Of a stretch of DNA of 64,000 nucleotides, positions 17,438 through 26,403 are shown piece after piece. The notes beneath the pieces are model-generated. The model was not told where the DNA came from, made no database searches, and was given only the letters and a program-made list of their open reading frames with translations. Source of the DNA: Halobacteriales archaeon (GTDB taxonomy: Archaea > Halobacteriota > Halobacteria > Halobacteriales > SKSH01); NCBI GenBank assembly GCA_007118145.1, contig SKSD01000026.1, positions 28,989-92,988 of the forward strand. The letters run 5' to 3'. The position numbers were made by a program, and so were the translations under genes. The first letter of the stretch is position 1. Every line of letters begins with the position of its first letter.

Positions 17438-18445
17438 TTATTCGTGACCCTTGACGAACTCCAGAATTAGCTCGCCACAACGCGTTGGGTCATCCAGCCA
17501 TGGACAGTGACCCACGCCAACCTCATGAAACTCGACATCATGGAACCATTTCGTCCCTCTCTCACCCTTCTTGATATCGCCAAACGTGTCATTAGACCCC
17601 CAAAGTAGCAAGACCGGCACCGTTATCTGCTGTAAGTCTTCAGGCGTAAGTGCCACAGAGGGCCGAGCCCCTCGGATTCGAACAACTGTTTGGAGGAGAC
17701 TTACCCATGCCAACTTTGTATGGGGAAGATTTTGCATCCGGTACCATGCTTCGGCAAACTCTTCGGGGAATCCCTCAATCACTTCGTCAGACTGGCCCAA
17801 AAACTCCCAGTTAGCTCGGGCACCAGACGAGTCATCTGCCTGAATGAATCGTTCGAAAAGTATACCTCCGATGATCGGTACCGATCCGAGTCGCAGGGGG
17901 AACGGTGCGCTCGTTCCGGGATAGAAGGCCGGACAGCCAAGAAGTGCTATCGACGATACTCGTTCGGGATGTTCCCGAGCGAAGGTAAGGATCCAGTGAC
18001 CGCCGATCGAATTCCCGATGAGATGAGCCGTATCAAGTTCGAAGTAATCCAGCAACGCTCTCGTTGAGTTGATCGCTTGGAACTGAAATGGCATAGAGCG
18101 GTGATCGATGCCATCGCTCAACCCGCCTCCTGGTCTATCCATGATATACAGGGTATGTCCAGGTAGCTCGGGAAGCAACGGTGCCCATTCGAGGCCAACT
18201 CCATTGCCGCCGGTGATCAACACAATCGGTGGTCCAGTGCCGACCTCGACCACCCGCATTCTGCTGCCAAGGACATCCACATCTACAAAATGTTCAGTAT
18301 ACTCACAGCCGAAATAGTCATACATTCGCTTTTCTGCTTGCCGTGCGGCTTGTACCGAGGGATCAGAGAAATCGAGTGAACCAGTACCGCTCACTTGTTT
18401 ATGCTGTACGGTGGATGCTAACCCAACCATGAGTATGGTAGGCAT
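17438..18445 (-). CDS. alpha/beta hydrolase
   Basis: About 335 residues with the alpha/beta-hydrolase fold. The nucleophile elbow is GNSIGG with Ser146, the acid is probably Asp286 in WGSNDTFG, and the histidine is His313 in GVGHCPWLDDP. The oxyanion region (ITGGNGVGLEWAPLLPEL) precedes MDRPGGGLSDG, typical of epoxide hydrolase/lactonase-like enzymes. It lacks a signal peptide and should be cytoplasmic. Two in-frame ATGs (18445, 18430) are possible starts. The substrate is unknown; it is convergent with the regulator gene. Confidence 0.88.
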   Translation of the reverse strand: MPTILMVGLASTVQHKQVSGTGSLDFSDPSVQAARQAEKRMYDYFGCEYTEHFVDVDVLGSRMRVVEVGTGPPIVLITGGNGVGLEWAPLLPELPGHTLYIMDRPGGGLSDGIDHRSMPFQFQAINSTRALLDYFELDTAHLIGNSIGGHWILTFAREHPERVSSIALLGCPAFYPGTSAPFPLRLGSVPIIGGILFERFIQADDSSGARANWEFLGQSDEVIEGFPEEFAEAWYRMQNLPHTKLAWVSLLQTVVRIRGARPSVALTPEDLQQITVPVLLLWGSNDTFGDIKKGERGTKWFHDVEFHEVGVGHCPWLDDPTRCGELILEFVKGHE

Positions 18446-18915
18446 TGACAAGGTTAAGGATTGCTGTTACAGCACTGTTACCGCACAGTCTCAGCACGCA
18501 TCGTCGGTCCATTTAATTTTATGTACATCACGAAAGAGGCGAATGACAACAGATGGTAGAATAGACTTGTCTAACTGACAGCCGGAATTTAGTATGCATC
18601 CCAAACCTTTCCCGAATCATATCTCATCGATCCGGGTTTTCTAATAGGTTGTATCGTATCAACTCTAGATATCTCGCCGTACTGATCGTTTCATTGGTTC
18701 AAGGCGTTATCAGCCTGCATCTAGCTTCTATCGTTCGGACAAAACATCCGCTGAGACAATCTCTTCAGTGTCACCACGATGACATCCGGTACAATCTGCG
18801 ATCGTTTCCGGGTAGATCAGGTACGCATGGAATATATCAAATTGTATATGTAAATCGGATTTTTATAATTGTCTATAGCTCATGATTAATAGCCATCCTA
18901 ACACAGATTGCCCGT
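18446..18915. other. AT-rich spacer without a visible gene
   Basis: 470 bp of AT-rich sequence between two divergent genes. A 78-codon plus-strand frame (18649-18885) has no motif and unusual composition and is not accepted. Promoters for both flanking genes must lie here. Confidence 0.5.
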
Positions 18916-19983
18916 ATGAATCGGCCAGTTACTCGTTCTCGGCGTCGATTCCTTGCAGCAATAGGGGCGAGTTGTCTGATTGCCGGATGTACCGGCGACG
19001 GTGATGAGGCCTCCCCCACCCCCTCACCGACTCAGACACCAACCCCAACTCCTACACCTGACCCGACGCCATCCCCGACGCCAGAAGGGTCAGACCACCA
19101 GCCAACCGGGTTCACTCCGCTCACGGATGGCAACGGGGAGATGTACCAAGGATATCCTGTTTCATTGTATGCCGATGGTGGCAATCACCCCCCTGACAGC
19201 CATCGCAAGATCGTCGAACGTCGTCTTGAGGAGGTTCTCCCGCGAGATGAATCGGGTTCCCCTGCCGAAAACGGTCAAACCGGCATGATCTCCATCGGGA
19301 TGTCCAACACGTCCCAAGCATTCGGAGAATTTATGCGGAGCATCTCTGATGAACCTCAGATGGCCGATCACGTCACACTTGTCAATGGCGCGCAAGGTGG
19401 TCAGGCTGCGCATGCTTGGGCAAACGCTTCCTCACCCTGGAGTGAAGCAAAAAGCAGGGCCGATCATAGATCGTTGACCCCAGCACAGATTCAAGTGGCC
19501 TGGATGAAACTTTGCCTTATCCGTCCCTGGAGGATCGGGGAATTCCCCATCACTGCCCACCAGTTGAGAGATCATATCATCACCATCGTCAAAGAAGCCA
19601 ATCGACACTTTCCGAATCTCTCGGTGATTTATCTGTCAAGTCGTACGTATGGAGGATACGATTCCATCCGGCTCAACCCGGAGCCATATGCTTATGAGGG
19701 TGGCTTTAGCGTGCAATCGGTGATTCAACACCAGATCGATGGTCACGCAGGGTTGAATGCAGATTCCGAACAGGGTGAAATCGAGGCACCTGCCTTGCTG
19801 TGGGGGCCATATTTATGGGCGGACGGTCCCGACGGTCGTGAGTTCGACGACCTCGTTTGGGAACGTGACGATTTCATCCACGATGGGATCCATCCCAGCG
19901 GGTCTGGTATGCAAAAGGTGGCTGACCTGTTATTGGAATACTTCACGACACATTCACTCGCGACCCCGTGGTTTGTTGAATAA
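18916..19983 (+). CDS. Tat lipoprotein with SGNH-hydrolase-like domain
   Basis: A 355-residue protein. A Tat signal (SRRRFL, residues 8-13) ends in lipobox IAGC with Cys25. Residues 33-57 are a Thr/Pro repeat spacer, probably exposed in the S-layer space. The folded part has SGNH-like blocks: IGMSNTS with candidate nucleophile Ser130, LVNGAQGG with Asn157 as block III, and HDGIHPSGSG with Asp323 and His326 as the catalytic dyad of block V. The expected activity is esterase or sugar deacetylase at the cell surface. The block I motif is GMSN rather than GDSL, so homology is good in layout but remote in sequence. Confidence 0.68.
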   Translation: MNRPVTRSRRRFLAAIGASCLIAGCTGDGDEASPTPSPTQTPTPTPTPDPTPSPTPEGSDHQPTGFTPLTDGNGEMYQGYPVSLYADGGNHPPDSHRKIVERRLEEVLPRDESGSPAENGQTGMISIGMSNTSQAFGEFMRSISDEPQMADHVTLVNGAQGGQAAHAWANASSPWSEAKSRADHRSLTPAQIQVAWMKLCLIRPWRIGEFPITAHQLRDHIITIVKEANRHFPNLSVIYLSSRTYGGYDSIRLNPEPYAYEGGFSVQSVIQHQIDGHAGLNADSEQGEIEAPALLWGPYLWADGPDGREFDDLVWERDDFIHDGIHPSGSGMQKVADLLLEYFTTHSLATPWFVE

Positions 19984-20122
19984 GAAATGGACACTTGAGG
20001 CGGTAAACTGACCGGCCAGTACAGGGTCTGACTCACGCAGGCAATCCACATTATTCTTTGAGATTGTCATGTAGATAGTGGCAAAGCCAAGGCGATAATC
20101 GGCTAACAAACTCTGTGGAGTG

Positions 20123-20677
20123 TTAGGCTATGTACCGCGCAGGAACGGCGAGGCCGAATTCCTCAGCCGTGTCTGCCACGACTCCCTTAGCTGTGTAGAT
20201 ATCGGGCTTGTAGTACAGTTGATGGGTTACGCCGTGTGCGTCGCGGAGATGTTCTCTGACCCGGAAAACGTCGTGTCGCTCGAAATAGTTTGGCGTGTAG
20301 ACTGTGAACAGATAGTCGTCGTACATTGACAGATTATTGTAACCGTACGTTGTCATCGCCTTCACTGCCCAGATAACCCCGGATGCTGCATCAGCTACGA
20401 ATTCTGGCCACATCTTCTCTATCTGCTCTGCTGATCCCGTAACTTGCCATTTACCGATCAATTTCTGCTCTTCAAGCGCGTCGTGGTCGATTTTCCGAAC
20501 GGCGTCGTTTGCAGCAGGTGGCAAATCTTCGGACTGTACGTGCTTCGGCCTTGTAACGCCGTGCTCTGAAAAGTAACCGTTACCCCCAATCTTCGAAGAA
20601 TCACTTACGTGTCTGCTACTGAGCCAATACTGCTCGGTCTCGATGATGTCGAGCGGTGATTGCATCGTCGGTGCCAA
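20123..20677 (-). CDS. DUF1917/Bles03-like protein
   Basis: A 184-residue soluble protein. GKWQVTGSAEQIEKMWPEFV (about residues 75-94), the DDYLFTVYTPNYF segment and especially LYYKPDIYTAKGV near the C terminus resemble the DUF1917 (Bles03) family, whose fold is related to eIF4E and which databases label as a putative phosphothreonine lyase-like domain. No activity is established for archaeal members. The assignment rests on remembered motif similarity and is moderate. The gene stands alone between two spacers in the accessory stretch. Confidence 0.5.
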   Translation of the reverse strand: MAPTMQSPLDIIETEQYWLSSRHVSDSSKIGGNGYFSEHGVTRPKHVQSEDLPPAANDAVRKIDHDALEEQKLIGKWQVTGSAEQIEKMWPEFVADAASGVIWAVKAMTTYGYNNLSMYDDYLFTVYTPNYFERHDVFRVREHLRDAHGVTHQLYYKPDIYTAKGVVADTAEEFGLAVPARYIA

Positions 20678-20989
20678 ATCGATGGTACGTTGGAATAAAT
20701 ACCAATACTCGCCATACGGAGAAAAAAGTGAAAGTAGATACAGGGCATGGTCAGAATGCCTCCGCTTAGAGATCGATACATTTGTCGAACAGGCGTCGAG
20801 CCTACCTGATGAGGTGAGACATCACAACATGTCATGTCTCCCGTGAGCCACCTAGGGCGCTAATGAAGCAACGGCTATCTCCGACCCGTTTACCTCGTGA
20901 ATCGTCCATCCCTCAGAGTCTCCATCAGCAACTCGGTACCCTCAGCTATTGACCTCGTCCGTGGTGTTCACCGGAAACGGTCTGGAATG
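20678..20989. other. spacer with an 11-bp match to the tRNA-Thr gene
   Basis: No gene is accepted. A 54-codon plus-strand tail beginning at 20683 has no recognisable motif. AGCCACCTAGG at 20846-20856 is identical to part of the tRNA-Thr gene (29710-29720) and is followed by a similar GCGC. Confidence 0.4.
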
Positions 20990-21859
20990 TTACTCTCCTG
21001 GTAGCTCGATGGCACCGAGTTGCATCAGGAGACCCATCACGTCGTTTTGAGCCCACGATTCGACGAACTGACCGTTCTCAATCAGGTGAATGTGGTGACC
21101 CTCTACCACTGCCTCCCCCGTCGCTTTGACACCCATGAACCCACCTTCGTGGGTCCCGGTGGCCCGGTCTCGCCTGACCACCATGTCGCCCTCGGCGATT
21201 AGGTCCTCGACCACGCAGTTGATATCTGGGACCGCGGATCGAAGGGCCATGACGTACTCCTTGACCTCCTCTGGACCCTGAATTGGCTCGGGAAGCGCAG
21301 AATTATACTCGATATAGTCCTCAGCGAAGAGTTCATCGATGAGGCTCAGCTTGCCCTCGCTGATTACCTCTTGGGCGTATGTACGGGCGATCTCCTTGTT
21401 CTTGGCTTCGGTCGTCGACTGGCTCCCAGGCGGTTCGATAGCGTTGATCTGCACGAAAGCACCGAATAGATCCGGAAGACCGGTCACTTCGACCAGTTCT
21501 CCGTCGTCAAACCGGTAGCTACCGAGCCACCTAACCTCGACTGAATTCCGGGTTGGTTCGACACCCATCAGTTCGCCGTCATGGGTACCACCAAACGTGC
21601 AATTTGCCATCACCGTATCTCCCTCGGCGACGACATCATGAGCTTCGAAGGACAAGTCAGGAAACCCTGCCCGGATCATCCGGAGATTGTCCTTGTATGC
21701 CTCCCGCCCCTGAACGGTCCCGATCGGTTCAGGACCGTGGAGTACAACGTCTTCAGCGATCACTTCATCGAGCTCGTCGATATTCCCGCCATCCCAGACG
21801 TCGTAGATCTGGTGTGCAGCTTGTTTATTGACTTCTTGCCTGTCTTGTGTCTGTGACAT
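20990..21859 (-). CDS. tandem SnoaL-like (ester cyclase) protein
   Basis: A 289-residue protein made of two SnoaL/NTF2-like domains, roughly residues 5-135 and 150-285. Each half repeats the ester-cyclase pattern: AHQIYDVWDGGNIDELDEVIAEDV / YAQEVISEGKLSLIDELFAEDYI, then FPDLSFEAHDVVAEGDTVM / VPDINCVVEDLIAEGDMVV and TFGGTHDGELMGV / ATGTHEGGFMGV. Such domains form cone-shaped barrels that bind polyketide-like or other hydrophobic ligands; many are not cyclases. The in-frame duplication points to an intramolecular dimer. The ATG at 21859 begins the family-like sequence. Confidence 0.85.
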   Translation of the reverse strand: MSQTQDRQEVNKQAAHQIYDVWDGGNIDELDEVIAEDVVLHGPEPIGTVQGREAYKDNLRMIRAGFPDLSFEAHDVVAEGDTVMANCTFGGTHDGELMGVEPTRNSVEVRWLGSYRFDDGELVEVTGLPDLFGAFVQINAIEPPGSQSTTEAKNKEIARTYAQEVISEGKLSLIDELFAEDYIEYNSALPEPIQGPEEVKEYVMALRSAVPDINCVVEDLIAEGDMVVRRDRATGTHEGGFMGVKATGEAVVEGHHIHLIENGQFVESWAQNDVMGLLMQLGAIELPGE

Positions 21860-22169
21860 GTGTAGGTTCTTTGAAGGTTTCAGGATCGACCGGATAACCA
21901 AGCGTTCGCTCGTCTATCGCGGACTTGATCGGGGTCAGTTGGTACCTTGCCCCTCATTGTCAATCCTCAACCACTGTTCGACGGATCACGGGATAAGTGT
22001 TATTTGAATGATATTTCAATCAACATTCCAATAGAACGAATGTTCAATAAGAATTGCTAGATGTTTCGTGCTTACGGATGACCGCATATCGTTTAAATGG
22101 AGCCCAATGGGGTACTTGATCGTATTGTCGGGTGGTGGGGTTTTTGAACTATGCTACGGAATAACATGT
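21860..22169. promoter_or_regulatory. divergent promoter region with inverted repeats
   Basis: AT-rich between the SnoaL gene and regulator 2. It contains TTGAA-N6-TTCAA at 22004-22019 and AACATTC-N9-GAATGTT at 22022-22044, 125-165 bp before the regulator start. They may be sites for the regulator itself or its paralogues. Confidence 0.35.
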
Positions 22170-23132
22170 ATGGACGAATCGCTTCAGAAAGACACAAGCA
22201 AACCGGATACGGCAGCCACGAACGAGGCCTTCAAACTATTATCCGACGAAACCCGCCTCGAATTATTGGAGGCACTCTGGAAAGGTGACGATCCGATGGA
22301 CTCGTCTCCGATGCGGTTCGTCGATCTTCGAGAGCAGGTGACCGCCAACGACCCCGGTCAAATCCACTACCACCTCGATAAACTCACGGCACACTTCGTC
22401 CGGCACTCCGAGGAGGGCTATTCCCTCAGGGAATCGGGCAAACGGATCGTCCGTATGCTCCTCTCCGGTATCGCCCTTGAGCACCCAGAGATCGAACCGG
22501 TCGAGATAGATGTCACATGTCCTTATTGTGGCAGCCAGACGCTGTTCAGCTATCGGGATGGATGGCGCTACCTCGAATGTACCGACTGCGAGGTGCGGTG
22601 TGTCCCGAGTTTTCCCCCTGGCGTCATCAGCATGAGCGAGTTCCCTCCGTCTGGACTTCGTGACCGGACCCCGAATGAGATTGGCCACGCTGACTGGATC
22701 TGGGCTGCTCACCGCCGTGCATCGGTTATCGATGGAGTCTGTCCGGAGTGTGCGGGTGACATGCCAATCACCTCGACCTATATTTGTGATGATCACCAGC
22801 CCGATTGGGAAGCGTACCAGTTCTGTGCACATTGCGAGTCAATTTTCTGGATACTCGTGACTCACGTCTGTGAGCAATGTGAGTACAGATGGTCGATGCC
22901 CGTGTCGAATTATCTTACGAGGGAACCTGCGGTAGCTGCATTTTATTACGATCATGGGATTGAGTTCGACTTTTCGACACCGGAACAGTTCGGTCTCCTC
23001 CTTGATGTCAAAAAAGAGCTCCTCTCGGAGGATCCTCTTCGTATCCGAATGACGGTCCACCAAGACGATGAGGAACTCAAGCTCACGTATGATGACCAGC
23101 TGAATGTCGTTTCCACTGAGCGAATCGGGTGA
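22170..23132 (+). CDS. winged-helix/zinc-ribbon regulator, paralogue 2
   Basis: A 320-residue paralogue of the proteins at 16251 and 28058. Winged helix: LLSDETRLELLEAL, then QIHYHLDKLTAHFV and GYSLRESGKRIVRMLL. Zinc-binding clusters follow: CPYC...CTDC (about residues 113-137), CPEC, CDDH, CAHC and CEQC (about residues 192-235). The ribbon spacing is the same as in the others, but the sequences diverge strongly outside the motifs, so the duplication is not recent. ATG 22170 is chosen over an upstream ATG at 22068 because the additional residues are hydrophobic and lack a counterpart in the paralogues. Confidence 0.85.
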   Translation: MDESLQKDTSKPDTAATNEAFKLLSDETRLELLEALWKGDDPMDSSPMRFVDLREQVTANDPGQIHYHLDKLTAHFVRHSEEGYSLRESGKRIVRMLLSGIALEHPEIEPVEIDVTCPYCGSQTLFSYRDGWRYLECTDCEVRCVPSFPPGVISMSEFPPSGLRDRTPNEIGHADWIWAAHRRASVIDGVCPECAGDMPITSTYICDDHQPDWEAYQFCAHCESIFWILVTHVCEQCEYRWSMPVSNYLTREPAVAAFYYDHGIEFDFSTPEQFGLLLDVKKELLSEDPLRIRMTVHQDDEELKLTYDDQLNVVSTERIG

Positions 23133-23344
23133 GGATTATCTTGACCCCAGACACCGTATCTGTATAGCCCGAACCGGACAGCCAGTAAGTAAGTCGTCAT
23201 AATAACGGAACAGCCCAGGTGAGAGCCTCGTCTTGCAAGCCAGCCACGGTGTTAGTCGATTGCAGGTTCGGTGCAACTGACAGGGGAGAACAGCTCAAGA
23301 TTGCTGATGTTGTATCGTCGACGTTGTGTTTGTGGCGACGCGAT

Positions 23345-23887
23345 TCAGTCTCGCCAGATCGTGTGCATGGCCACGGCATGAACGAGGATATCCTCCGGAT
23401 CAGGGATGTCGTCCTCGTCGATCATACCCTCGGTGTCCAGTTCATACTCGACACGACCGACAGCGTTCGCATCTCGGAAGATCACGTGGATTTCGGTACC
23501 ACCTGCTACGATGGCCGCCTCGACTCCAATCTTCGGCTCCTTATCCTGAACTCCTGATCGCACCGCAGTACGGCTCTCTCGGATGCGTGATTCGAACGTC
23601 TCCTTTGCTTCGTCGATACCAGTCAGCACCCAAGCGCACGCCACCAGGGATACTTGCCCTGTATCATCTGATTTAAAAAATCCCTGACACAGGTCCCGAT
23701 CGATCTCGCGCTCTTGCCATTCCCCGCCAAGATGTTCAGCACTTGGTAAGAGATCTACGGGCGATTTCTCAATGGGTTGATCATCGTCTCCCACGCTCTT
23801 CAACGGCTGGCGATCCTCGCGATCGTCACCCAGACATCCTGCGACCCCTACTCCAGCGATGGTCGTCAGGAGGCTACGACGATTCAT
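23345..23887 (-). CDS. small lipoprotein, unknown function
   Basis: A 180-residue protein starting MNRRSLL with a signal peptide ending VAGC (Cys18 as lipid anchor); the twin arginines make it a Tat candidate. The mature part is acidic with no recognised domain; a conserved-looking segment is ILVHAVAMHTIW at the C terminus. It probably sits on the outer face of the membrane. The upstream frame to 23974 is ignored because it places the signal internally. Confidence 0.65.
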   Translation of the reverse strand: MNRRSLLTTIAGVGVAGCLGDDREDRQPLKSVGDDDQPIEKSPVDLLPSAEHLGGEWQEREIDRDLCQGFFKSDDTGQVSLVACAWVLTGIDEAKETFESRIRESRTAVRSGVQDKEPKIGVEAAIVAGGTEIHVIFRDANAVGRVEYELDTEGMIDEDDIPDPEDILVHAVAMHTIWRD

Positions 23888-24390
23888 GTCAGATGATTTT
23901 ATTCGATGCGGTAAGAAATTTGGGTCACCCTCACTCCAAGGGAGCACAACCGAATCATCATCTCTCACGTGCAACTGGAGGTATTGCCGCCCGTATCGTT
24001 TCCCGCCAGCACACGACTAGTGTGATCTGACGCTGCTTGGCTAGAAGGCATACATTCCATGACTAACAACAATTGTGACAGATTGGAAGTCACCGAGGTC
24101 ATGCTCGCGTTCCCTGTGGGAATGCGTGTTGTTTGGGTGGCGTACTTGTCAGTTACAGGCTAACTACATGTGAACTCTTTCCGGTTCGAAACCAATGACT
24201 ATCCGGTGTAGAGTTCCTCGTTCGAATTGATGAGTCGACAATCTTCGTCTCAGATATTGGTCTGAGGGGACGTGAAAGATGTAGGTCGCGCTAGTTGTAG
24301 AGATTCCTCGTCGCTACCTTGTTATTTATCTCAGAGCATTCTGTGAGAAAGCCATAAACAATTGTGCCGTCCTTGCGCTATCCATGGCAA
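23888..24390. other. spacer without a visible gene
   Basis: About 500 bp. A hairpin at 24106-24126 (CGC-G-TTCCC-TGT-GGGAA-T-GCG) could be a terminator or operator but has no T-run. No coding frame is convincing. The flanking genes run in the same minus-strand direction. Confidence 0.5.
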
Positions 24391-24876
24391 TCAAGGGTCG
24401 ATGATATCGAGGATATACCCTGTCAATCCCCCCGCTAAGCCACTGCTAAGAGCGACTGCGACTAAGCCGACGAACTCAGCCACGACATTCACTTCCCACA
24501 TTGGCCCACTTACATCGACAGGATCCGGTTCGAGAAGCATCATCAATACAAGGAGAACGAATAGCAACACAAAACTCCCTGCCAAAGCCGAAAGACTTCC
24601 AAATACAGCTGGTCTTTCGGCATCAGCAAAATGGAACGTCGCCCCCAAACCAACAGCGACAACCGGGGCCAGTATTGCCACCCTTTGTGTCGTTTGTCTC
24701 AGCGCTGAGAAAATATCCCTTGCTGCTGCATCAGTGATGTGTATAAACGCGGACTCAACGGCAAAATAGGTGAACAATAACGCCATTGAAAATAACCCAA
24801 TACCTACGATGCCGAATACAGTAACCCCTAAGATTGCAGCGTTCAGTGGAGTTCGACCGGTATCTGGAGCATCCAT
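24391..24876 (-). CDS. four-span membrane protein, unknown function
   Basis: A 161-residue protein with four hydrophobic segments (about residues 12-38, 66-80, 92-115 and 130-155) and a polar N terminus. No motif or family is recognised. Its promoter region touches the mobile-element remnant at 24960, so its expression may be altered by that insertion. Confidence 0.6.
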   Translation of the reverse strand: MDAPDTGRTPLNAAILGVTVFGIVGIGLFSMALLFTYFAVESAFIHITDAAARDIFSALRQTTQRVAILAPVVAVGLGATFHFADAERPAVFGSLSALAGSFVLLFVLLVLMMLLEPDPVDVSGPMWEVNVVAEFVGLVAVALSSGLAGGLTGYILDIIDP

Positions 24877-24959
24877 ACGCGTAATGATTGGTACGATTAA
24901 TTATAACTGATGGCTGACGCAGGCAATATGCACGGTGCTAATGGAAGATTTACTCGATC

Positions 24960-25354
24960 TTTCACGAAAATTCGAGGCGAAAGTCTTGCGCTTCAGCGTG
25001 GGGATAATGCCGATGACCTCAGCACGCTCCAGGGTTTTATGGAGGAGGCCGACACAACCAGACGGTAGCCACATTCTGATGAACACTGGAGTTGACTTGG
25101 GATCTTCATCGACAAAAGGCAACCCTGCGTCGGATGGCTACTCGTTCATCGTCGTCGAGTTAGGTCGATGACACGGCCTCGTGAGGTGTAAGTGGATAAC
25201 CAACCACCCCAAGCCTCAAACGAGGCCCGACGCACGACTCACGAACCACAGCCGAACCCCGACGCGGTTTCGGTCAGGGTGTCTCCGAGGAGGCACGAGC
25301 GACGTGCTGTCGAACGGAGGAATCCTCGCCGTTTACAGCGGGGAGGATGTCAAA
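24960..25354 (+). mobile_element. tnpB-less IS200/IS605-type element, copy A (~395 bp)
   Basis: The left end has GAGGCGAAAGTCTT and GCGCTTCAGCGT hairpins as in the complete-looking left end at 63674. The right end carries AATCCTCGCC-GTTTA-CAGCGGGGAGGATGTCAA, the usual haloarchaeal IS605/IS1341 right end and omega-RNA terminus. Between them lie a hairpin GCCTC-AAAC-GAGGC (25213-25226), the stem CCGAA...TTCGG and the stem GTGTCTC...GAGGCAC. No transposase frame remains. Copy B at 29121 has the same length and layout with about 25 percent sequence difference by eye, so both derive from one deleted ancestor that was mobilised in trans. Confidence 0.65.
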
Positions 25355-25599
25355 CCTGTTACATGGTTTGCATTCCACTGCTCTAACTGGTGACTCCTAA
25401 CGGAGTATCATCGTGCCGGAGGTACCATCGGGGTGAGATATCGAATAGGGTGACCTCGTCAGTATTGGCTGTAGTCGTTTGATCAAGATATTCTACCTCC
25501 GTGGAATCTGATAGCTCAAGTCATACGGAGAGGCGTTGTGCGGTTGATGAGATGATTAAGTAACCTATTCCTTTGGCGATAGCTTTAGAAAATGGGCCC

Positions 25600-26403
25600 A
25601 TGACGACGTTCGAGACCACGCCCCCAGCCGACCCGGCACGCTCGGAGTACCGACGTCTTCGGAGCTGGAACCTCATCATGGCGGGATTGCATGCCATCCA
25701 GGGGGTCTTGATGCTCGTCCTGGCTGATGCCATTCCCTGGCCGATCAGGCTGACACGCTATGACTTCGACCCAGTGGCTGAGGTAATCGAGCCAATCACT
25801 GTGGATTGGATCGAGGTCGAGTTGGCATTGCTGGTCGCATCGTTCCTGTTTCTTTCTGCCATCGCCCACCTGCTCGTCGGCACACTGCTTTACCGACGGT
25901 ACGTGTTTCATCTGTCGCGGGAAATCAACCCGTACCGATGGTACGAATACGCGCTCAGCGCTTCGGTGATGATCGTCGTCATCGCGATGCTTGCCGGTAT
26001 TTGGGATCTTGGGACATTAGTTGCGCTGTTTACCCTCGTGGCTGTCATGAACCTCATGGGACTGGTGATGGAACGGCAGAATCAGACAACGGCATCGATT
26101 GACTGGACCGCATACAACATCGGTGTCATCGCCGGTGCGGTCCCGTGGGTCGTCATAGGCATTTCGTTGGTCGGGTCGGTCACTGCAAGCGGTGGTGATG
26201 TCCCAGACTTTGTCATCTACATATTCGTCTCGATATTCATCTTCTTCAACCTCTTTGCCGTGAACATGATCTTGCAGTACCGCGAGACGTGGCGGTGGGA
26301 ATCGTACTTATTCGGCGAGCGGATGTACATCCTGCTCAGTCTCGTCGCCAAGTCAGCACTCGCCTGGCAGGTCTATTTCGGGACATTGACCTCTCCAATT
26401 TGA
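25600..26403 (+). CDS. heliorhodopsin
   Basis: A 267-residue seven-helix protein. The retinal lysine is Lys251 in SLVAKSALAWQV, and the family signature EINPYRWYEYALSASVMI gives the Schiff-base counterion Glu116 and Ser120. His31 and His90 occupy the positions of His23 and His82 of the archaeal heliorhodopsin TaHeR (constant offset of eight, as for Glu108 and Ser112). Heliorhodopsins bind retinal with the N terminus inside the cell, are very slow photocycle sensors and do not pump ions in most cases; signalling or enzyme-partner roles have been proposed. ATG 25600 gives a short polar N terminus. No retinal synthesis gene is visible. The nearest genes are a Tat-secreted protein and a DUF4242 protein on the opposite strand. 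Confidence 0.95.
   Translation: MTTFETTPPADPARSEYRRLRSWNLIMAGLHAIQGVLMLVLADAIPWPIRLTRYDFDPVAEVIEPITVDWIEVELALLVASFLFLSAIAHLLVGTLLYRRYVFHLSREINPYRWYEYALSASVMIVVIAMLAGIWDLGTLVALFTLVAVMNLMGLVMERQNQTTASIDWTAYNIGVIAGAVPWVVIGISLVGSVTASGGDVPDFVIYIFVSIFIFFNLFAVNMILQYRETWRWESYLFGERMYILLSLVAKSALAWQVYFGTLTSPI

Noticed and set aside
24106-24126. GC hairpin in the 23.9-24.4 kb spacer as a terminator or IS end
   Set aside because: No T-run, no similarity to the RE hairpins, and a mismatch inside the stem.
24901-25122. Open frames inside copies A and B (also 29107-29400)
   Set aside because: Although similar between copies on both strands, frames do not continue through the same boundaries and the differences preserve hairpins rather than codons, so a protein is less likely than a structured RNA or plain element DNA.
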